Shown: one piece after another, positions 11,536 to 23,379 of the stretch
How the letters are laid out: the number at the start of each line of letters is the position of its first letter
Position numbering within the stretch: the first letter of the stretch is position 1
Origin: Piliocolobus tephrosceles
Lineage: Eukaryota; Chordata; Mammalia; Primates; Cercopithecidae
Length of the DNA: 64,000 nucleotides
Direction: 5' to 3'
Assembly (NCBI RefSeq): GCF_002776525.5
Contig: NC_045452.1
Coordinates: forward strand, 24,233,407-24,297,406
Program-made: the position numbers and the translations under genes
Notes under the pieces: generated by a model
Seen by the model: only the letters and a program-made list of their open reading frames with translations
What the model was told of the DNA's origin: nothing
Database searches by the model: none

Positions 11536-11649
11536 CTAGAATGGGCTGTCCTTTCATTCTAGAATCACTGAGGGCTCCCCGAGCCCCGATCCAGCCTTAC
11601 TGTGAGCTGGGAACCAGACGGGAGGCCTTGCCCTCAAGGGACTCGCACA

Positions 11650-11895
11650 TCATAGTTATAATAACGACATGCATGAATCTGTGTGTCCCAACTGTCTGCC
11701 TTTCCGAGGCCGTGCGGTTTGCTGCTTTATAAGCACAAAGTCATCGAATCCCTGAGGGAACACTATGCATCGGAGGCTGCTACCATCACCTTGCTGATGA
11801 AGAAACAGAGAGGTGAAGGAACTGGTTCAGAGTCATCCAGTGAACAAGGTCCAGAGCCAGGATCTGAAACAAGGATCTCACCCCCACGCTCACGC
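11650..11895 (-). mobile_element. MIR SINE
   Basis: Antisense MIR with 'ctgatgaagaaacagagagg' and 'ccagagccaggatctgaaac'. Confidence 0.7.
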
Positions 11896-12555
11896 AGGAC
11901 AGAAACCTGCACAACCTGGGTCATTAACTGCTCAAATCCAGTTGGCACGTGGGGCTGTGGGAGCACCGGGGAAGGAGCAGCTTGAGGGGAGTTCAGGAAG
12001 GGACTTGCAGGGGACTAGTGATCAGGGACTTAGAGGCACGAAGGCTTGGACAGGAGGAGAAGAGGAAGGGTGGGTCAGGCAGGGATGACAGCCCGGACAG
12101 AGGCCCAGAGCAGGGGACAGGCAGCTCAACCCAAGCCCCCTTCCCCTGCCTGGATCCTGGCTCCGATCCTCACTGCTGTGGTTCTCGAAGGTCCTCTTAC
12201 CCTCTGGCCTTTGACTATGCTGTTCCCTGTTTGCATGCTGTTCCCCTTTTTACCCTCTGCTCCAGTCTCAGTAGTGGGTGACAGGGCAGGATTTGAAAAC
12301 AGGTCTATGGAACTCCCAGACGTGTGCCTTTCCCGATGCAGTGCCCTGCGTCACAGAGAGGGAGCAACTTAAACCTGGCGAGACCGAGGCTTGAGTCTGC
12401 CAGGAAGGGCATGGAGAGCAGGGGGGCAGATTGTGGCAACATGTGAGGGCAGAGTCAGGACTCTGCCTGGGTTTGTATTCCTGCCCAGCCTGGGGTCCCC
12501 CCTCTCACACTCCAGGGCTCCAAAGCCAGTGCTCCTTCCCCTGGCCTGCCTGGGG
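11896..12555. other. Unique sequence, no gene seen
   Basis: No repeat or exon recognised. Confidence 0.45.
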
Positions 12556-12755
12556 GATGGCAGGATATAGACAGATAATGCTTACTGACTTCGGAGTCCC
12601 ACAGCCCTGGGTTAGAGCCCTGGCCCTCATCTCACTCTAGCCAAGTTGCTTCCACTCCCTGAACCTTGGCTTTCTCTCCTTTGAATGAGATTGTATCTCA
12701 AGAATGATTAAGGAAAGTCCCTGGCACAGAGTAGGTGCCCAGCAAATACCAGTGG
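12556..12755 (+). mobile_element. MIR SINE
   Basis: Sense order of 'gagtcccacagccctgggtt', 'ccaagttgcttccactccct' and 'cctggcacagagtaggtgcc'. Confidence 0.75.
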
Positions 12756-13174
12756 ACTGGAGCCTCGGGACAGATCCCACCCTGTCCTGGCACGGCGCCG
12801 TTTCCTAGCCAGGGAGCCAGCAGTCTCTGCAGGGCACGGAGGCTCCGGGCTCAGCCAGGTGGCGTTGTGATGACAGCAAGGTTACTGAGTGAGCCCTGCT
12901 TCTCCTGGGGCCACTGTCGGTGGGGGCGAGAGCCCTGCTCTCCAGTAACTCACTGTAGGCCTCCCAGTTACTCAAGGAGCTGGCTACAGCCCAGCCCCGC
13001 GGACAGAGGAGGCAGCTGTCTGGGGTGGTTCACCCTCAGCCTGGGCGCCACCTCCACACACAAGGAGGCAGTGGGAGGTCCATGTGACTGCTCTTCCTGG
13101 GTAAGGCTGTTGGAGGTGGCCCCTTCCCACTCTGCCCTGAGAGCCTGACTACTAGAGGGGACACTCAAAGGCCC
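12756..13174. other. Unique sequence, no gene seen
   Basis: GC-rich. Open frames on both strands look like chance frames. Confidence 0.45.
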
Positions 13175-13273
13175 AGGAGGCAACAGTGGCACTTACTGGA
13201 CACTCTTTGGGCCAGAAAGGGGCTGGGTGCTTTACCAGAGCCTCTGACAGCTGGGTATTAATATCCGCATTTT

Positions 13274-13567
13274 GGCCGGGCACAGTGGCTCATGCCTGTA
13301 ATCCCAGCACTTTGGGAGGCCGAGGGGGACAGATCACTTGAGGTCAGGAATTTGAGACCAGCTGGCCAATATGGTGAAACCCCATTTTTACCAAAAATAC
13401 AAAAATTAGCTGGGCGTGGTGACGGGCAGCTGTAATCCCACCTACTCAGGAGGCTGAGGCAGGAGAATTGCTTGAACCTGGGAGGCGGAGGTTACAGTGA
13501 GCTGAGATCGCACCACTGCACTCCAGCCTGGGTGACAGAGTGAGAGTTTGTTTCAAAAAACAATGCA
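13274..13567 (+). mobile_element. Alu
   Basis: Starts 'ggccgggcacagtggctcat'. First of three tandem units. Confidence 0.9.
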
Positions 13568-13568
13568 A

Positions 13569-13863
13569 GCCGGGCACGGTGGCTCACGCCTGTAATCCCA
13601 GCACTTTGGGAGGCCAAGATCGGCAGAACACAAGGTCAGGAGATCAAGATCATCCTGGCTAACACGGTGAAACCCTGTCTGTACTAAAAATACAAAAAGT
13701 TAGCCGGGCATGGTGACGGGCGCCTGTAGTCCCAGCTACTCAGGAGCTGAGGCAGGAGAATGGCGTGAACCTGGGAGGCGGAGCTTGCAGTAAGCCGAAA
13801 TCGAGCCACTGCACTGCAGCCTGGGGGACAGAGCGAGACTCTGTCTCAAAAAAAAAAAAAAAA
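13569..13863 (+). mobile_element. AluY-like
   Basis: Starts 'gccgggcacggtggctcacg'; has 'ggcgtgaacctgggaggcgg'. Confidence 0.9.
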
Positions 13864-14055
13864 TACAAAACAACAACAACATTAGGTGGGTGTGGTTCTG
13901 GCTGCCTGTAATCCCAGCTATTCAGGAGACAGAGGCAGGAGAATCACTGGACATTGCAGGGAGCTAAGATCACACCACTGCACTCCAGCCTGGGGAACAG
14001 AGACTCCGTTTAAAAAAATATTAAAATTAAAATTAAAAAGTAATTAAAAAATAAA
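13864..14055 (+). mobile_element. Alu right-half fragment
   Basis: Starts inside the A-rich linker ('aatacaaaacaacaac'), continues 'gcctgtaatcccagctattc', ends in an AAAATT-rich tail. Confidence 0.75.
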
Positions 14056-14299
14056 AAATAAATCCCCATTTCACAGATAAGGAAACTGAGGCTTGGAGAG
14101 GTCAAAGACACTTGGACTCCTTAGTCCAACAGCACCTCTGACCTTAATCTCCCCTCGTCCCACATGCAGAGGTTGTTTGAATTCTAGTGATGGGAAGCTC
14201 ACTCCTGCCAAGACCCCACCTTTGGGCATGCGTGAAAGAAAACCCTTCTCAGTGGAGGCTGAAATTGGCCTCCTGAAACTCCCGCCATAGGGCTGAGCA

Positions 14300-14475
14300 C
14301 TCTGTCCCCAAAACAGCCTTCAGAGCTTGTGCACAGCAGGACACCCCAGTAAGCCACTATGCCTCCCCTGGGTAGCTCCTCTCTGAGCCTTAGTTCCCCC
14401 AGCTGTAAAATGGGGTTACAACAGCCCCTGCCACGAGGGATGGTTGTGAGGCTTTAGGGCATTAATAAACCTGGA
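14300..14475 (+). mobile_element. MIR SINE
   Basis: 'ccttagttcccccagctgta', then 'aaaatggggttacaacagcc'. Confidence 0.7.
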
Positions 14476-15149
14476 ATATTCTAGGAGCATCCCGAGTCCT
14501 CAGAGAAGCTGCAGCCAAGAGGAGAGGCTCAGAGGGCCTTCCAGGGACCCAACTCACCTTCCCCAAAGGAGGAAGTGGCCGTGATCAGGGCCGTCTAGGG
14601 AAGGGATGGAGTGGGGACCACGGCTCATGAGCCCGTGGTGAGTGGGCATTTCACCTTCACTCTACTGCCTCTTCCCAGACCTGGCCCTCCCAGAGGATGT
14701 GGCTCAGTCTTGCTAAAGGACAGCAGGAAATGGGGCCAGGCAGGGCTGGGTTCAAGTCCTTTGTCTGCCATTTACCAGCCACATGTTTGGTGTAGCTGTT
14801 GGTTACCTCGCTGCTCTCAGCCTGGCGTCTGCAGCTTGGAGGAAGGCCCTGTCTCCCGGGGCTGTGGTGTTCAACAGTGTGTGAGCGGCCCCTCAAGTGC
14901 AGAGCCAAGCACGCCCCAGGCCTGGGCCCCGCTGGGGACAGCCAGGTCACCCCATTACAGTCCTCCCTGCCTGTCTGCACTGAGGGAGGGACTGAAGAAA
15001 CGTAGCTCAGGAGAAGGGCCCCACGTCTTGGCACATTCTGTTCCCCTGCTCACCATGCTGTTCCTGGCAGACTTCTCTTTCCCCTGGGGCCTTCCAGGCT
15101 TACGTCTCTCCCTCTTTGTGAGGCAGGGCACTGCAGCGGGGAAGCATGT
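14476..15149. other. Mostly unique sequence, no gene seen
   Basis: A 222-codon plus-strand frame overlaps this stretch but shows no domain, splice structure or familiar sequence. 14690-14790 has a weak MIR match. Confidence 0.45.
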
Positions 15150-15265
15150 ACGTGATCAGGAGTCCACTGATGGGGCAACTGAGGCCCAGAGAGAGGGAGC
15201 GACGTGTGCTGGATCACGCGGCTGGAGGATGAGAGCTGAGATTCCACTCCAAGCCTCTGCTGCTC
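15150..15265 (-). mobile_element. MIR SINE fragment
   Basis: 'actgatggggcaactgaggc', then 'tggatcacgcggctggagga'. Confidence 0.65.
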
Positions 15266-15299
15266 CTCCTGGCACTTAAGTCCTTCCCCAACCCATCCC

Positions 15300-15735
15300 C
15301 ACACACATGCTCAGCACATTCCCAGCTCGGGGCCTTTGCCCACTCCGTAATCCCGATCTGGGGTTATGGTGCCCTCTCTCTGCCCAGCTGGATCTTACTG
15401 AACTTTAAAGCCCCTACTCTTGCCATCCTTCCAGCCCTGTCCTTAGGCCCTGAAGCACACTGTCCCCCTGACCCGCCTCCTCATCCAATTCCTCTTCACC
15501 TTTCAGCTCACCCGGGGATGCCCCTCCTTGGGGGAGCTCCCTCTGTTTGGCTAGACCACCTCTCTTCGAAGCCCACTCCCGGAGGCCGCCCCACTCCACC
15601 CGCTTTGTGAGTTCTAGCTCAGTGTCTCTCTCCTTCCCCAGACGAGGGCTCTCAGGGGACTTGTTTACACATGTCGCCTCAGCACCCAACACAGAACCTG
15701 GCGCAGACCGGGTATTCGATACCGGCTGTCCCTGC
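15300..15735 (+). mobile_element. L2 LINE fragment
   Basis: L2-type sense phrases 'agctcggggcctttgcccac' and 'cttgtttacacatgtcgcct', ending near 'acctggcgcagaccgggtat'. Confidence 0.65.
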
Positions 15736-15932
15736 ACAGCACCCATCCAGCTTTCCTTTCATTCAGCAAATGTTTACTGAGCAACTGCCCTGTGTGGGGG
15801 ACCTGGGATACAGCAGTGGGAAAACAGGCAGGGCCCTGCTCTGACTCAGGTGACATTCTAGTGACAAGTATGCACATATTCAAACCAAGGGCGAGTGGCA
15901 TAGAAGCTACAGAGAGCAAAGAGTGGGGGAAG

Positions 15933-16197
15933 GGCCAGCCGCAGTGACTCACACCTGTAATCCCAGCACTTTGGGAGGCTGAGGCAGGCGGATCACCTGA
16001 GGTCATGGTGAAACCCTGTTTCTACTAAAAAATACAAAAATTAGCTGCGCATGGTGGCGGGTGCCTGTAATCCCAGCTACTCAGGAGGCTGAAGCATAAG
16101 AATTACTTGAATCTGGGAGGCGGAGGCTGCAGTGAGCTGAGATCTCAGCACTGCACTCCAGCCTGGGTAATAGAGTGAGATTCTGCCAAAAAAAAAA
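15933..16197 (+). mobile_element. Alu
   Basis: Starts 'ggccagccgcagtgactcac'. Internal deletion around 'ggtcatggtgaaaccc'. The A-tail is followed by a G homopolymer. Confidence 0.88.
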
Positions 16198-16198
16198 G

Positions 16199-16227
<29 letters not shown>
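16198..16227. repeat. G30 homopolymer
   Basis: Thirty consecutive G bases directly after an Alu A-tail. It may be real and G4-forming, or a sequencing artefact. Confidence 0.85.
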
Positions 16228-16229
<2 letters not shown>

Positions 16230-16257
16230 TAAAGGAAGGTCTCTCTGAGCAGGTCAC

Positions 16258-16555
16258 TTTTTTTTTTTTTTTTTTAAGAGATAGGGTATTGCTCTGTCAC
16301 CTAGGCTGGAGAGCAGTGGCACCATCATAGCTCACGTCAGCCTCTATCTCTGGGGCTCAAGCGATCCGCCTACCTCAGCCTCCAGAGTAGCTGGGTCTAT
16401 AAGCGCACACCACCACGCCCAGCTGATTTTTATTTTTTGTAGAGAAAGGGTCTCGCCACGTTGCTCAGGCTGGTCTCAAACTTCTGGGCTCAAGCGATCC
16501 TCCCGCCTGCATCTCCCAAAATGCTGGGATTACAGGCATGAGCCATGATGCCAGC
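16258..16555 (-). mobile_element. Old Alu (AluJ-like)
   Basis: T18 start; 'ctgggctcaagcgatcctcc' and 'tgtagagaaagggtctcgcc' are J-like. Flanks 'caggtcacttt' and 'caggtaacattt' are the duplication. Confidence 0.88.
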
Positions 16556-17184
16556 CACACAGGTAACATTTGATTAGAGCACTGGAGGGAGCGAACGGGG
16601 GAGTGATGGAAATATCAGAGGAAAGAGTATACTGGGGAGAGGGAGCAGCACATGCAAAGGCCCTGGGGCAGGACTGCACATGGCATGTTGCAGGAATAGC
16701 AAGATCCATGAGGGAGTTGGGGGGCAGGAGCCAAAGTCTGACAGGGAACAAGCTGGGGCCACTGACAGGGCCCTCCCTGACCCTGAATGCCTGAGAGTCA
16801 TTGCAGAGCTCTGGGCAGAGGCGAGCAAGAGCTGACTGAAGTTCTAACAGGACCACTCTGCTACTATGTGAAGAATGAATTCCAGAGGTTAGAGGAGGCA
16901 GGGAGACCCACAAGGAGGCTGCTGTGCCATCCAGACGGGCAGTGACGGTGGTGAAGTGGAGGTGGAAGGAAGGGTGGATTGCTGAGATAGAGAGAGAGGA
17001 GGAGTTAAGGGTCAGGAATAATCCCAAGGTTTTTGGCCTGAGCAAGTGAAGGGCAAATGGAGGTGAGAGATTTGTGACTGGCTGAGGCGGAGCTGCCCAC
17101 TGGCCATCCAGGTGAAGAAGTGGCACAAGCTGTTGGCTGGACACGTCTAGGTTTTGGGAGAGAAATCCAGGCCGGTGTGGGCAC

Positions 17185-17245
17185 CTGCTGTATAAGTCCC
17201 CATGTCCTGCACATAGTAGGTCCTCAGTAAATGCCTGCTCATTGG
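17185..17245 (+). mobile_element. MIR/L2 3' tail fragment
   Basis: 'cacatagtaggtcctcagta' is a typical tail. The adjacent 17246-17510 is unique. Confidence 0.5.
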
Positions 17246-17510
17246 GCCTGCAGGGGACACATTACAGGCCACAGCCCAGCTCCCAGCCTCCAGGAGAGGC
17301 AGACAAGGGGCCTAGGGCCAATCATAGAGAGCCACACCCTGAGGGGCACGTGGGGCACCACCAGCATTTCTCGGGTGGCACTGCGGAGGGGGAGCTGGGA
17401 AGACCTCTTGGGTGAGGTGGTGGAAATCTTGGCAGATGGAGGTGGGTGTTTTGGGAAGGCGAGAAAATGGAGGAAGAAGGCCCAGCGGAGCCGAGGTTAA
17501 GTGGACGGTG

Positions 17511-17705
17511 CAGGAGCCCAATCCTGGTTTCAATCTGGGCTCTGGGACTGTGAGCAAGACCCTTAACCTCTGAGGTCTCCATTGCTGACAGGAATGCTAA
17601 CTATCCCCCTTCATGGGTTTGTGTGGGGATCAAATGAATTAATCCACGGAAACTGCGCTGAGCAACACGATGGCAGGTGCCCCATAAACGTCAACTGCCT
17701 GTTAA
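17511..17705 (+). mobile_element. MIR SINE
   Basis: 'caatctgggctctgggactg', 'caagacccttaacctctgag' and 'gtgtggggatcaaatgaatt' in order. Confidence 0.75.
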
Positions 17706-18009
17706 CATTGCATCCAAAGCTGCCTGGGAGGATGGACAGAGCACCGGCGGAGGGGAGCAGCACATGAGGCCTTGGGGACAGGAGCCGGGGGCCCAGAAAA
17801 TGAGGGCTTTATTCCCTTTGGGCGATTGGAGTCATGGAAAGTTCTGCAGAGGAGTAGATGTTCCCGTCAGTCCTTGATTAGCCTCCGCCTGTGCTCGGCT
17901 TGGTACACCCCCTCCCGTCCTAGGCCGGAGGGTCCTAGCCAGCAACCTGCCTGCTGGGCCCAGGACATACTCATGAAGCTAATGGACTCACCGGTCCAGA
18001 TCTTCTGAG

Positions 18010-18185
18010 GCCACTCATCCTCACAGCAGTCTCACGTGTGAGGCCGGTCCTACTATTATTATTGTTTGACAAGTGAGGACACCAAGGCACAGTGAATGTC
18101 ACACAGATCAATGTCGTCTTGCAGATAGCAGGTGACAGAGCCAGGAGTCAAGCCCAGGCTGGGAATTCAACTCCAGAATCCACAC
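18010..18185 (-). mobile_element. MIR SINE
   Basis: 'tcctactattattattgttt', then 'aggtgacagagccaggagtc'. Confidence 0.7.
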
Positions 18186-18249
18186 TGACCTCTCCCAGCT
18201 ATGAGAATGGCCTCGGAGCCCTTTGAGATGCCCTCGCAGCTGGGCATGG

Positions 18250-18400
18250 TGTGACACATCCAGCACTACTGTTCTTCCAACAGGCAGGGTGGGGGCCATT
18301 GTGCCCACTTCCAGGGAAAGAAGCTGAAAGGTGGTGTGACTCTCCCAGGGCCCCGAAGCTTGCCTCTGGAGCAGCTGGGACCTCAGCCCAGGTCTGGGAC
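18250..18400 (-). mobile_element. MIR-like fragment
   Basis: 'ccagggaaagaagctgaaag' and later accession-test phrases resemble antisense MIR; diverged. Confidence 0.4.
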
Positions 18401-18599
18401 ATCCCTGTGCTGGGTGCGTGGCAGGCACGACACGTGGAATCTTGCACCCGAGCCTATTTCAGAGGTGAATAATGACGTCCCCTCGGCCTGCAGTTATTTC
18501 TGAGGTCCTTGCTGTCTTTTGAGGAGGAAGAAAATGTATTCCCCCTCCCAGGCCCCTAGGCGTCATGTCTCAGGTGCCCTTACTTCTTCTTCTTCTTCT

Positions 18600-18897
18600 T
18601 TTTTTTTTTTGAGATGGAGTCTCCCTCTGTCCCCCAGGCTTGAGTGCAGTGACATGATCTCAGCTCACTGGAACCTCCGCCTCCCGTGTTCAAGCAATTC
18701 TCCTATCCCAGCCTCCCTCCCAAGTACCTGGGGTTATAGGCATGCACCACCGCTCCTGGCTAATTTTTTGTATTTTTAGTAGAGATGGGGTTTTGCCACG
18801 TTGGCCAGGCTGGTCTTGAACTCCTGACCTCAAGTGATCTGCCCTCCTTGGCCTCCCAAATTGCTGGGACTATAAGCATGAGCCACTGCATCCAGCC
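18600..18897 (-). mobile_element. Alu
   Basis: Poly-T start after a TTC repeat (18584-18600). Antisense body ends 'gagccactgcatccagcc'. Confidence 0.9.
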
Positions 18898-20784
18898 CCC
18901 AGGTCCCTTTACTTCTGTTCCTCTCTTGACTCTCTCCTTTCAAAGAGGTTTTTCATCCCAAGAAGTGCCTGGCCCACCAGTCCTGGTCCCGCCCTGCTGA
19001 CAGCCGGTCATCTCCTGAGCCTAGCCAGGAGACTGAAAACCTTTACTGCATTCTCTTAAGGGCTTCACAGCCAGGAAAACCAGCAAAGGGGAACATAGTG
19101 TCTGCAGACCGGTGAGGTCCAGGGTCGCTTCATAAAAATGGATTCCTGGAAAAACATAAACCAGCAATTTACCCTGTGAATTTTATTGGCCTAAAAAAAT
19201 AAAAGAGCTATCTCATTTGAATAATGAAGAGAGATAAACCATTCCTAGCTCCTTTTTTATCAGTGAATAAGGACACAAACACTCAACAGAAATGGAATGC
19301 TCACACAAAGCTTCAGGTCTGATTTATTAGCCACTTTAGTTTCATAAAACTCAGCATTTCTATTAAAATAAAATGATGTCCAAAAGGTTTGCTTGTTTTT
19401 AAGAAAATTGCATTTAATACAGGGCAAGACTTTGTTATGGTTTTTTTTTTTTTTTTTAAACAAAGATCAAATTCTCCTGACTTCACGCCTGTTACTACAG
19501 CTGGAGGGAAACCGATTTCAGAATCTATCTGATATGTCGGATTTCTTTGTGGCATCCACTTCATCGCTCAGCAGCCAGCCATGATGTCATAAGCCCATCA
19601 GATTTCCGGTAGGGGGAAAACGCTGGGGAATTGGAAAGAATGGATGTTTCTTACCCATCAGGAAGGCAGGGGAAGAGGCTGGGTGTGTTTGGCAGGAGAA
19701 GCCGCGTGGCTGGCGGGGGACAGGAGCAGGCTCAATGTTTGTGATATTAAATGTTAGGCAGAAACCTGAAAACCCCAGCTACCCAGATGTTTTCTCAATA
19801 TCCAGATGTCTGGCACTGAGCAGACCGTGCTCCCGCCTCCCAGGAGGTGCTCAGCGTTTTGGGCTTTGACCTCAGGTCTCCGGTGAGCGCACAGTGCCAG
19901 GAGCTGTACATCCTCGCGGCTGCCCACCCTTGGGTTTGGGATTTTTTTCTAAATCTTTACACATGGATGACAGGAGTAACTAGGTCCAGATTTTAAAAGC
20001 TGTTGAAACAGTGATTTGAGAAGTTCAGTCTCTGGAACGCTATGTAAGCCAAAAAGGAGGAAAAAAAAAAAAAAAAAAACCCTCAGCCAACACACACACA
20101 AACATATGTGACTCTTAAGCCATAGGACTTAAAAACCCAAAACAAAACCACCAAGTCTGAGAACCAGGGCTGGAGACCGACACTGAGAAGCGCTGAGCTC
20201 TCCCCCAGGAGAATGCTTCCCCCCAAATCAGAAAAACACCACACAGCTTTGTTCTTCTTGACAAAGCCCCTCGCTTCCAGGGAGCCGACAGTTGCCAACA
20301 AAAGCACAGGGTAGAACTCATTTACACGCAGATTGGGCTTCAAGGAGCCATCAAGTGCAGAAATGGAAATGGCTTTGCCTAGGAGCCCTGCCTCCCTACA
20401 ACTGGTAATGGGGACCCCTGGAGCCTGGGGGAGCCCCGCAGGTCACAGATGGAGCAGGGTCCTGGCCTCCTGGTGGCCTGGCTAAGCATCTGCCCTGCAG
20501 AGGCCACCACCTAGGCTTGTGACATCACAGCTAATTGCCCCTGAAAATGAGCCAGGAACTGCAGGCCCCTCAGGGCTGCAAGCCTGAGACTTCACAGGGA
20601 GCAGCCAGGAGAGGCAGCTGGGGAGGGGCCATCGCCAATTAAAACCCAGAGCTCAGATAACAAGAAGTGGTTGAGGGGGACAGTATCGTCTCTGGTGGGG
20701 AGAGGGCAGGAGGAGGTGGGGGTGTGGAAGGGGCTGAGGGTGGGGTATTTGTGCCTTCATCTCCTACCACAATCCCCACCCCCA
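18898..20784. other. Long repeat-poor unique stretch, candidate regulatory region
   Basis: Nearly 1.9 kb without Alu, L1 or L2, unusual in this window. The 19100-19620 part is AT-rich and holds the TCF/LEF-like CAAAGATCAAA (19461-19471), AGATAA and TTATCA GATA-type sites and TGATGTCA. No gene seen. A20 lies near 20061-20080. Confidence 0.45.
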
Positions 20785-20880
20785 GCCTTTACAGATGAGG
20801 ACATTGAGGCCAGGGGTGGCTGAGTGGCCTGCCCAGGGTCACCAGGCTAATTAGCAGGACAGCCAGTACAAGGGAAAAGA
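20785..20880 (-). mobile_element. MIR SINE fragment
   Basis: 'tttacagatgaggacattga', then 'cccagggtcaccaggctaat'. Confidence 0.7.
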
Positions 20881-20914
20881 AAACACAGATCTGGCACTGC
20901 ACTGGTCTTCCCTG

Positions 20915-21100
20915 AACTTATCTAATTTAATCCTCGCAGCACTCTGTGAGGGAGGGATTATCCCTAACCTCAGTTTCCAGAGAAGCCAGTGGAAGTGCAG
21001 AGAGCTTAAGTAATTTGCCCAAGGCCACACAGCTCATCATTAGCAGAACTCAGCCTGACCTTCTGTTCACCTGATTCTGAATCCTGTGCTCTTTCCGCTG
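20915..21100 (-). mobile_element. MIR SINE
   Basis: 'tctaatttaatcctcgcagc', then 'aatttgcccaaggccacaca'. Confidence 0.8.
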
Positions 21101-22139
21101 GGTTGGGGGAGGCAGTTGAGGTTTAACTGTGAATTGTGAATCTGATCTAAATACATATTTAAAATGCAGATCCCCACAGAACAAAAGGGAGTCAATCATT
21201 GTAAATTAATTTTTTAAAGCCATTCCAGGCAGCAGGCTTGCTGGCCAGGTGGGTGGGTGGGGAGGCTGCTCTTATTCTGTCCTCGCCAGAGCCTGAATAA
21301 AGCAAGTTGACTGTCTCTCTAGCTGTGAGTGGCGGCCACTCAAAGCTCCTGAAGTGGGGCAGTGGGGGGTGTGGAAGACTGAAGAAAAGCTTTGTTAGGC
21401 ATCTGCAAGGGCTTCATCTGCCCCAGGAAAGGTGCTAGGCATACGGGTCCGATGGAGCCAGGGGAGGGAGGATTCACTGTGTATAGAAACTATGCAAAAG
21501 AAAAAAAAAAAAAAAGAGTCAGTTCCCCTGAGCCAGGTTCCTAATTTCCAAGTGAGAGTTTCAATGAGCTGTGGGTCACCTGAGCAGCAACTGCTGGCCG
21601 GGAGACCTGACTGTGGGTCAGAGCGGTGCTGCCCAGGGCCCTGCCCACCAGGATGGGGGAAGCCGGGCAGTCACTGTGGTCCTATATCCCAGCTACTCTG
21701 GGGGCCCCGTCGGCCACCACCTTCTCCCAGAGCAGCACTTGAAGGAGACAAGTCTCCAAGAGATGGGACAGAAGAAAGAGGAGACAGGCCAGCCTGAGCT
21801 CAGGGAACAGGACTAGCGCCTGCCCTGGGCCTCCCCTGGCAGGTCTACTCTCCTTGCAGCCAGCCAGCCTTGGCACTGCAGTGGCCAGGCTGTGCCAGGC
21901 CTCTCCCTTCACAAGGCCTGCTGATTTCTTTTACTTTGTTTCTGTGAACGGCAAATGGGGTGTGGAGCCCAGGACTCGGGCCAGGGAAGAGGAAAGAAAA
22001 GTTTCTGCCATCTGGATGCCTGACCTGGCTGAGCCGCTCCTGTTTTTTCTGGGGAAATCCTACCCATCTTTTATTCGCTCTGCCTCCCATCCACCCAGAA
22101 GAGATTTGGGTCCTGCCTTCATGGCACTTACAATCAATA
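21101..22139. other. Unique sequence, no gene seen
   Basis: AT-rich at 21120-21220, GC-rich after 21560. Contains a minus-strand AATAAA (TTTATT near 22069). No exon assigned. Confidence 0.45.
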
Positions 22140-22320
22140 GAGGGAGCTAAACATTGACCCATCAATGGCATAAAAGTGCCCATGGAGGGGGTGGTCCCAT
22201 GCTATGAGAGTCCATCATAGTGGAATCATCAAGTCAGGGAGGTCAGGGAAGGCTTCCAGGAGGAGGTGACATTGGTGCTGGGGCCCAAAGGATGAGGAGT
22301 GTTCATTGTTCTGACTCACT
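22140..22320 (-). mobile_element. L2 LINE fragment, antisense
   Basis: 'gaggtcagggaaggcttcca', then 'ggaggaggtgacattggtgc'. Confidence 0.65.
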
Positions 22321-22329
22321 GTCATCCTT

Positions 22330-22515
22330 GCAGAGTCCCTCTCTGATATCCTCCTAAGGTCGCCTCCCCTCCCCATACCCTGGTCCCCTTCTTGACTTTC
22401 TGTTGTTCATCTATGTCCCTGCCTTTGTCTGGAAGCCCTGTGAGGGCAGAGGCCAGGCCTGTCTTAGTCACTGCTGAATTGCGCGTGCCCGGCACTTAGT
22501 AGGTGTGCCGGACCA
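22330..22515 (+). mobile_element. L2 LINE 3' fragment
   Basis: 'ccctgtgagggcagaggcca', then 'cgtgcccggcacttagtagg'. Confidence 0.7.
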
Positions 22516-23379
22516 CCTGTGGTGGTCTATACTGCCTATTTGTGACTATTTGTTGATCAAAAGAATAAACGACATGTGCAAAAGGCCCTGTAGTGGGAGA
22601 AATCCCAGGACAGGAGGATGTGGGAGTAGGAAAGGGGCCAAACGGACAGAAGGTGATGGGAGATGAAGCTGAGCCTCCCCAAGAACCTCCCTAGAAATGC
22701 GGGTATCTCCTCCAGCCAAGGGAAAACCTTCTGCCCTTGTCCTGTGGCAGATTCTGCGGTAGGCTGTCTTCCTTCCCCTAGAGGAGAGAGTGTGGCATAA
22801 ATACGCTGCCCCACCCGAAGCACTCCAGGCACAGCACCCCTGGGCACAAAGCAGGTGGGCACTAGCACCCTCTGCCCAGTACTCTCTGCCACCAGCTTCC
22901 CTCCTGCGTTCATTCTCTCACCCAGTGCTGCGGGGTCACCTGGAGCCACAGAGAGGCAGTGGGATTCGCCCCCAGCAGATCCAAGGGTCTAATCCAGGGC
23001 TTCCCTGCATCCCAGCCCCAGGTCTCACCTGCACTACCCCCATGGCTAGCACCCTTTCTCCTCACTGAGGCGGAGGTGGAAGGAGAAGAGGAGCCAGGAC
23101 AAATGGGGTTTGAGTCCCCCGGTCTTATTACCAGCGTGGGACGGGTGCCAAATTGGCCTCTCCGCCCCTCAGCTTCCTCACAAGTGAGGTGGAGACTCCT
23201 CAGGCTTCCCCGGGGCCAGGGACACAGTGAGGGTTTGGTAATCCCCTCTAAAAGACTCAAAATGAGCCCCCCTCTGGTCTCGCTCTGTCGCCCCAAATCC
23301 CTCTCCCGCCTCAGCTGCAGCTTCTGCAGCTCCCGAGGAAGGGGGCACCCGAATTCCAGCCACTGAGGCTGGAGTTTGG
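22516..23379. other. Unique sequence left of the CpG island
   Basis: No repeat or protein recognised. Contains a minus-strand donor-like GCAG|GTGAGACC at about 23021-23032. Confidence 0.45.

Larger units (their letters stand above)
13175..14125 (-). mobile_element. MIR SINE split by three Alu units
   Basis: The left part ends 'ttaatatccgcatttt' and the right part resumes 'aaatccccatttcacagata'. The shared A-T-C-C-[C/G]-C-A-T-T-T marks the insertion point. Confidence 0.75.
15745..17045 (-). mobile_element. L2 LINE, antisense, split by two Alus
   Basis: Antisense L2 pieces: 'attcagcaaatgtttactga', then after the Alus 'ggaaggtctctctgagcagg', 'gcacatgcaaaggccctggg' and 'aatcccaaggtttttggcct'. 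Order matches one element. Confidence 0.75.

Noticed and set aside
14611..15279. 222-codon plus-strand frame
   Set aside because: No recognisable domain, signal or splice context; it runs across MIR-like sequence.
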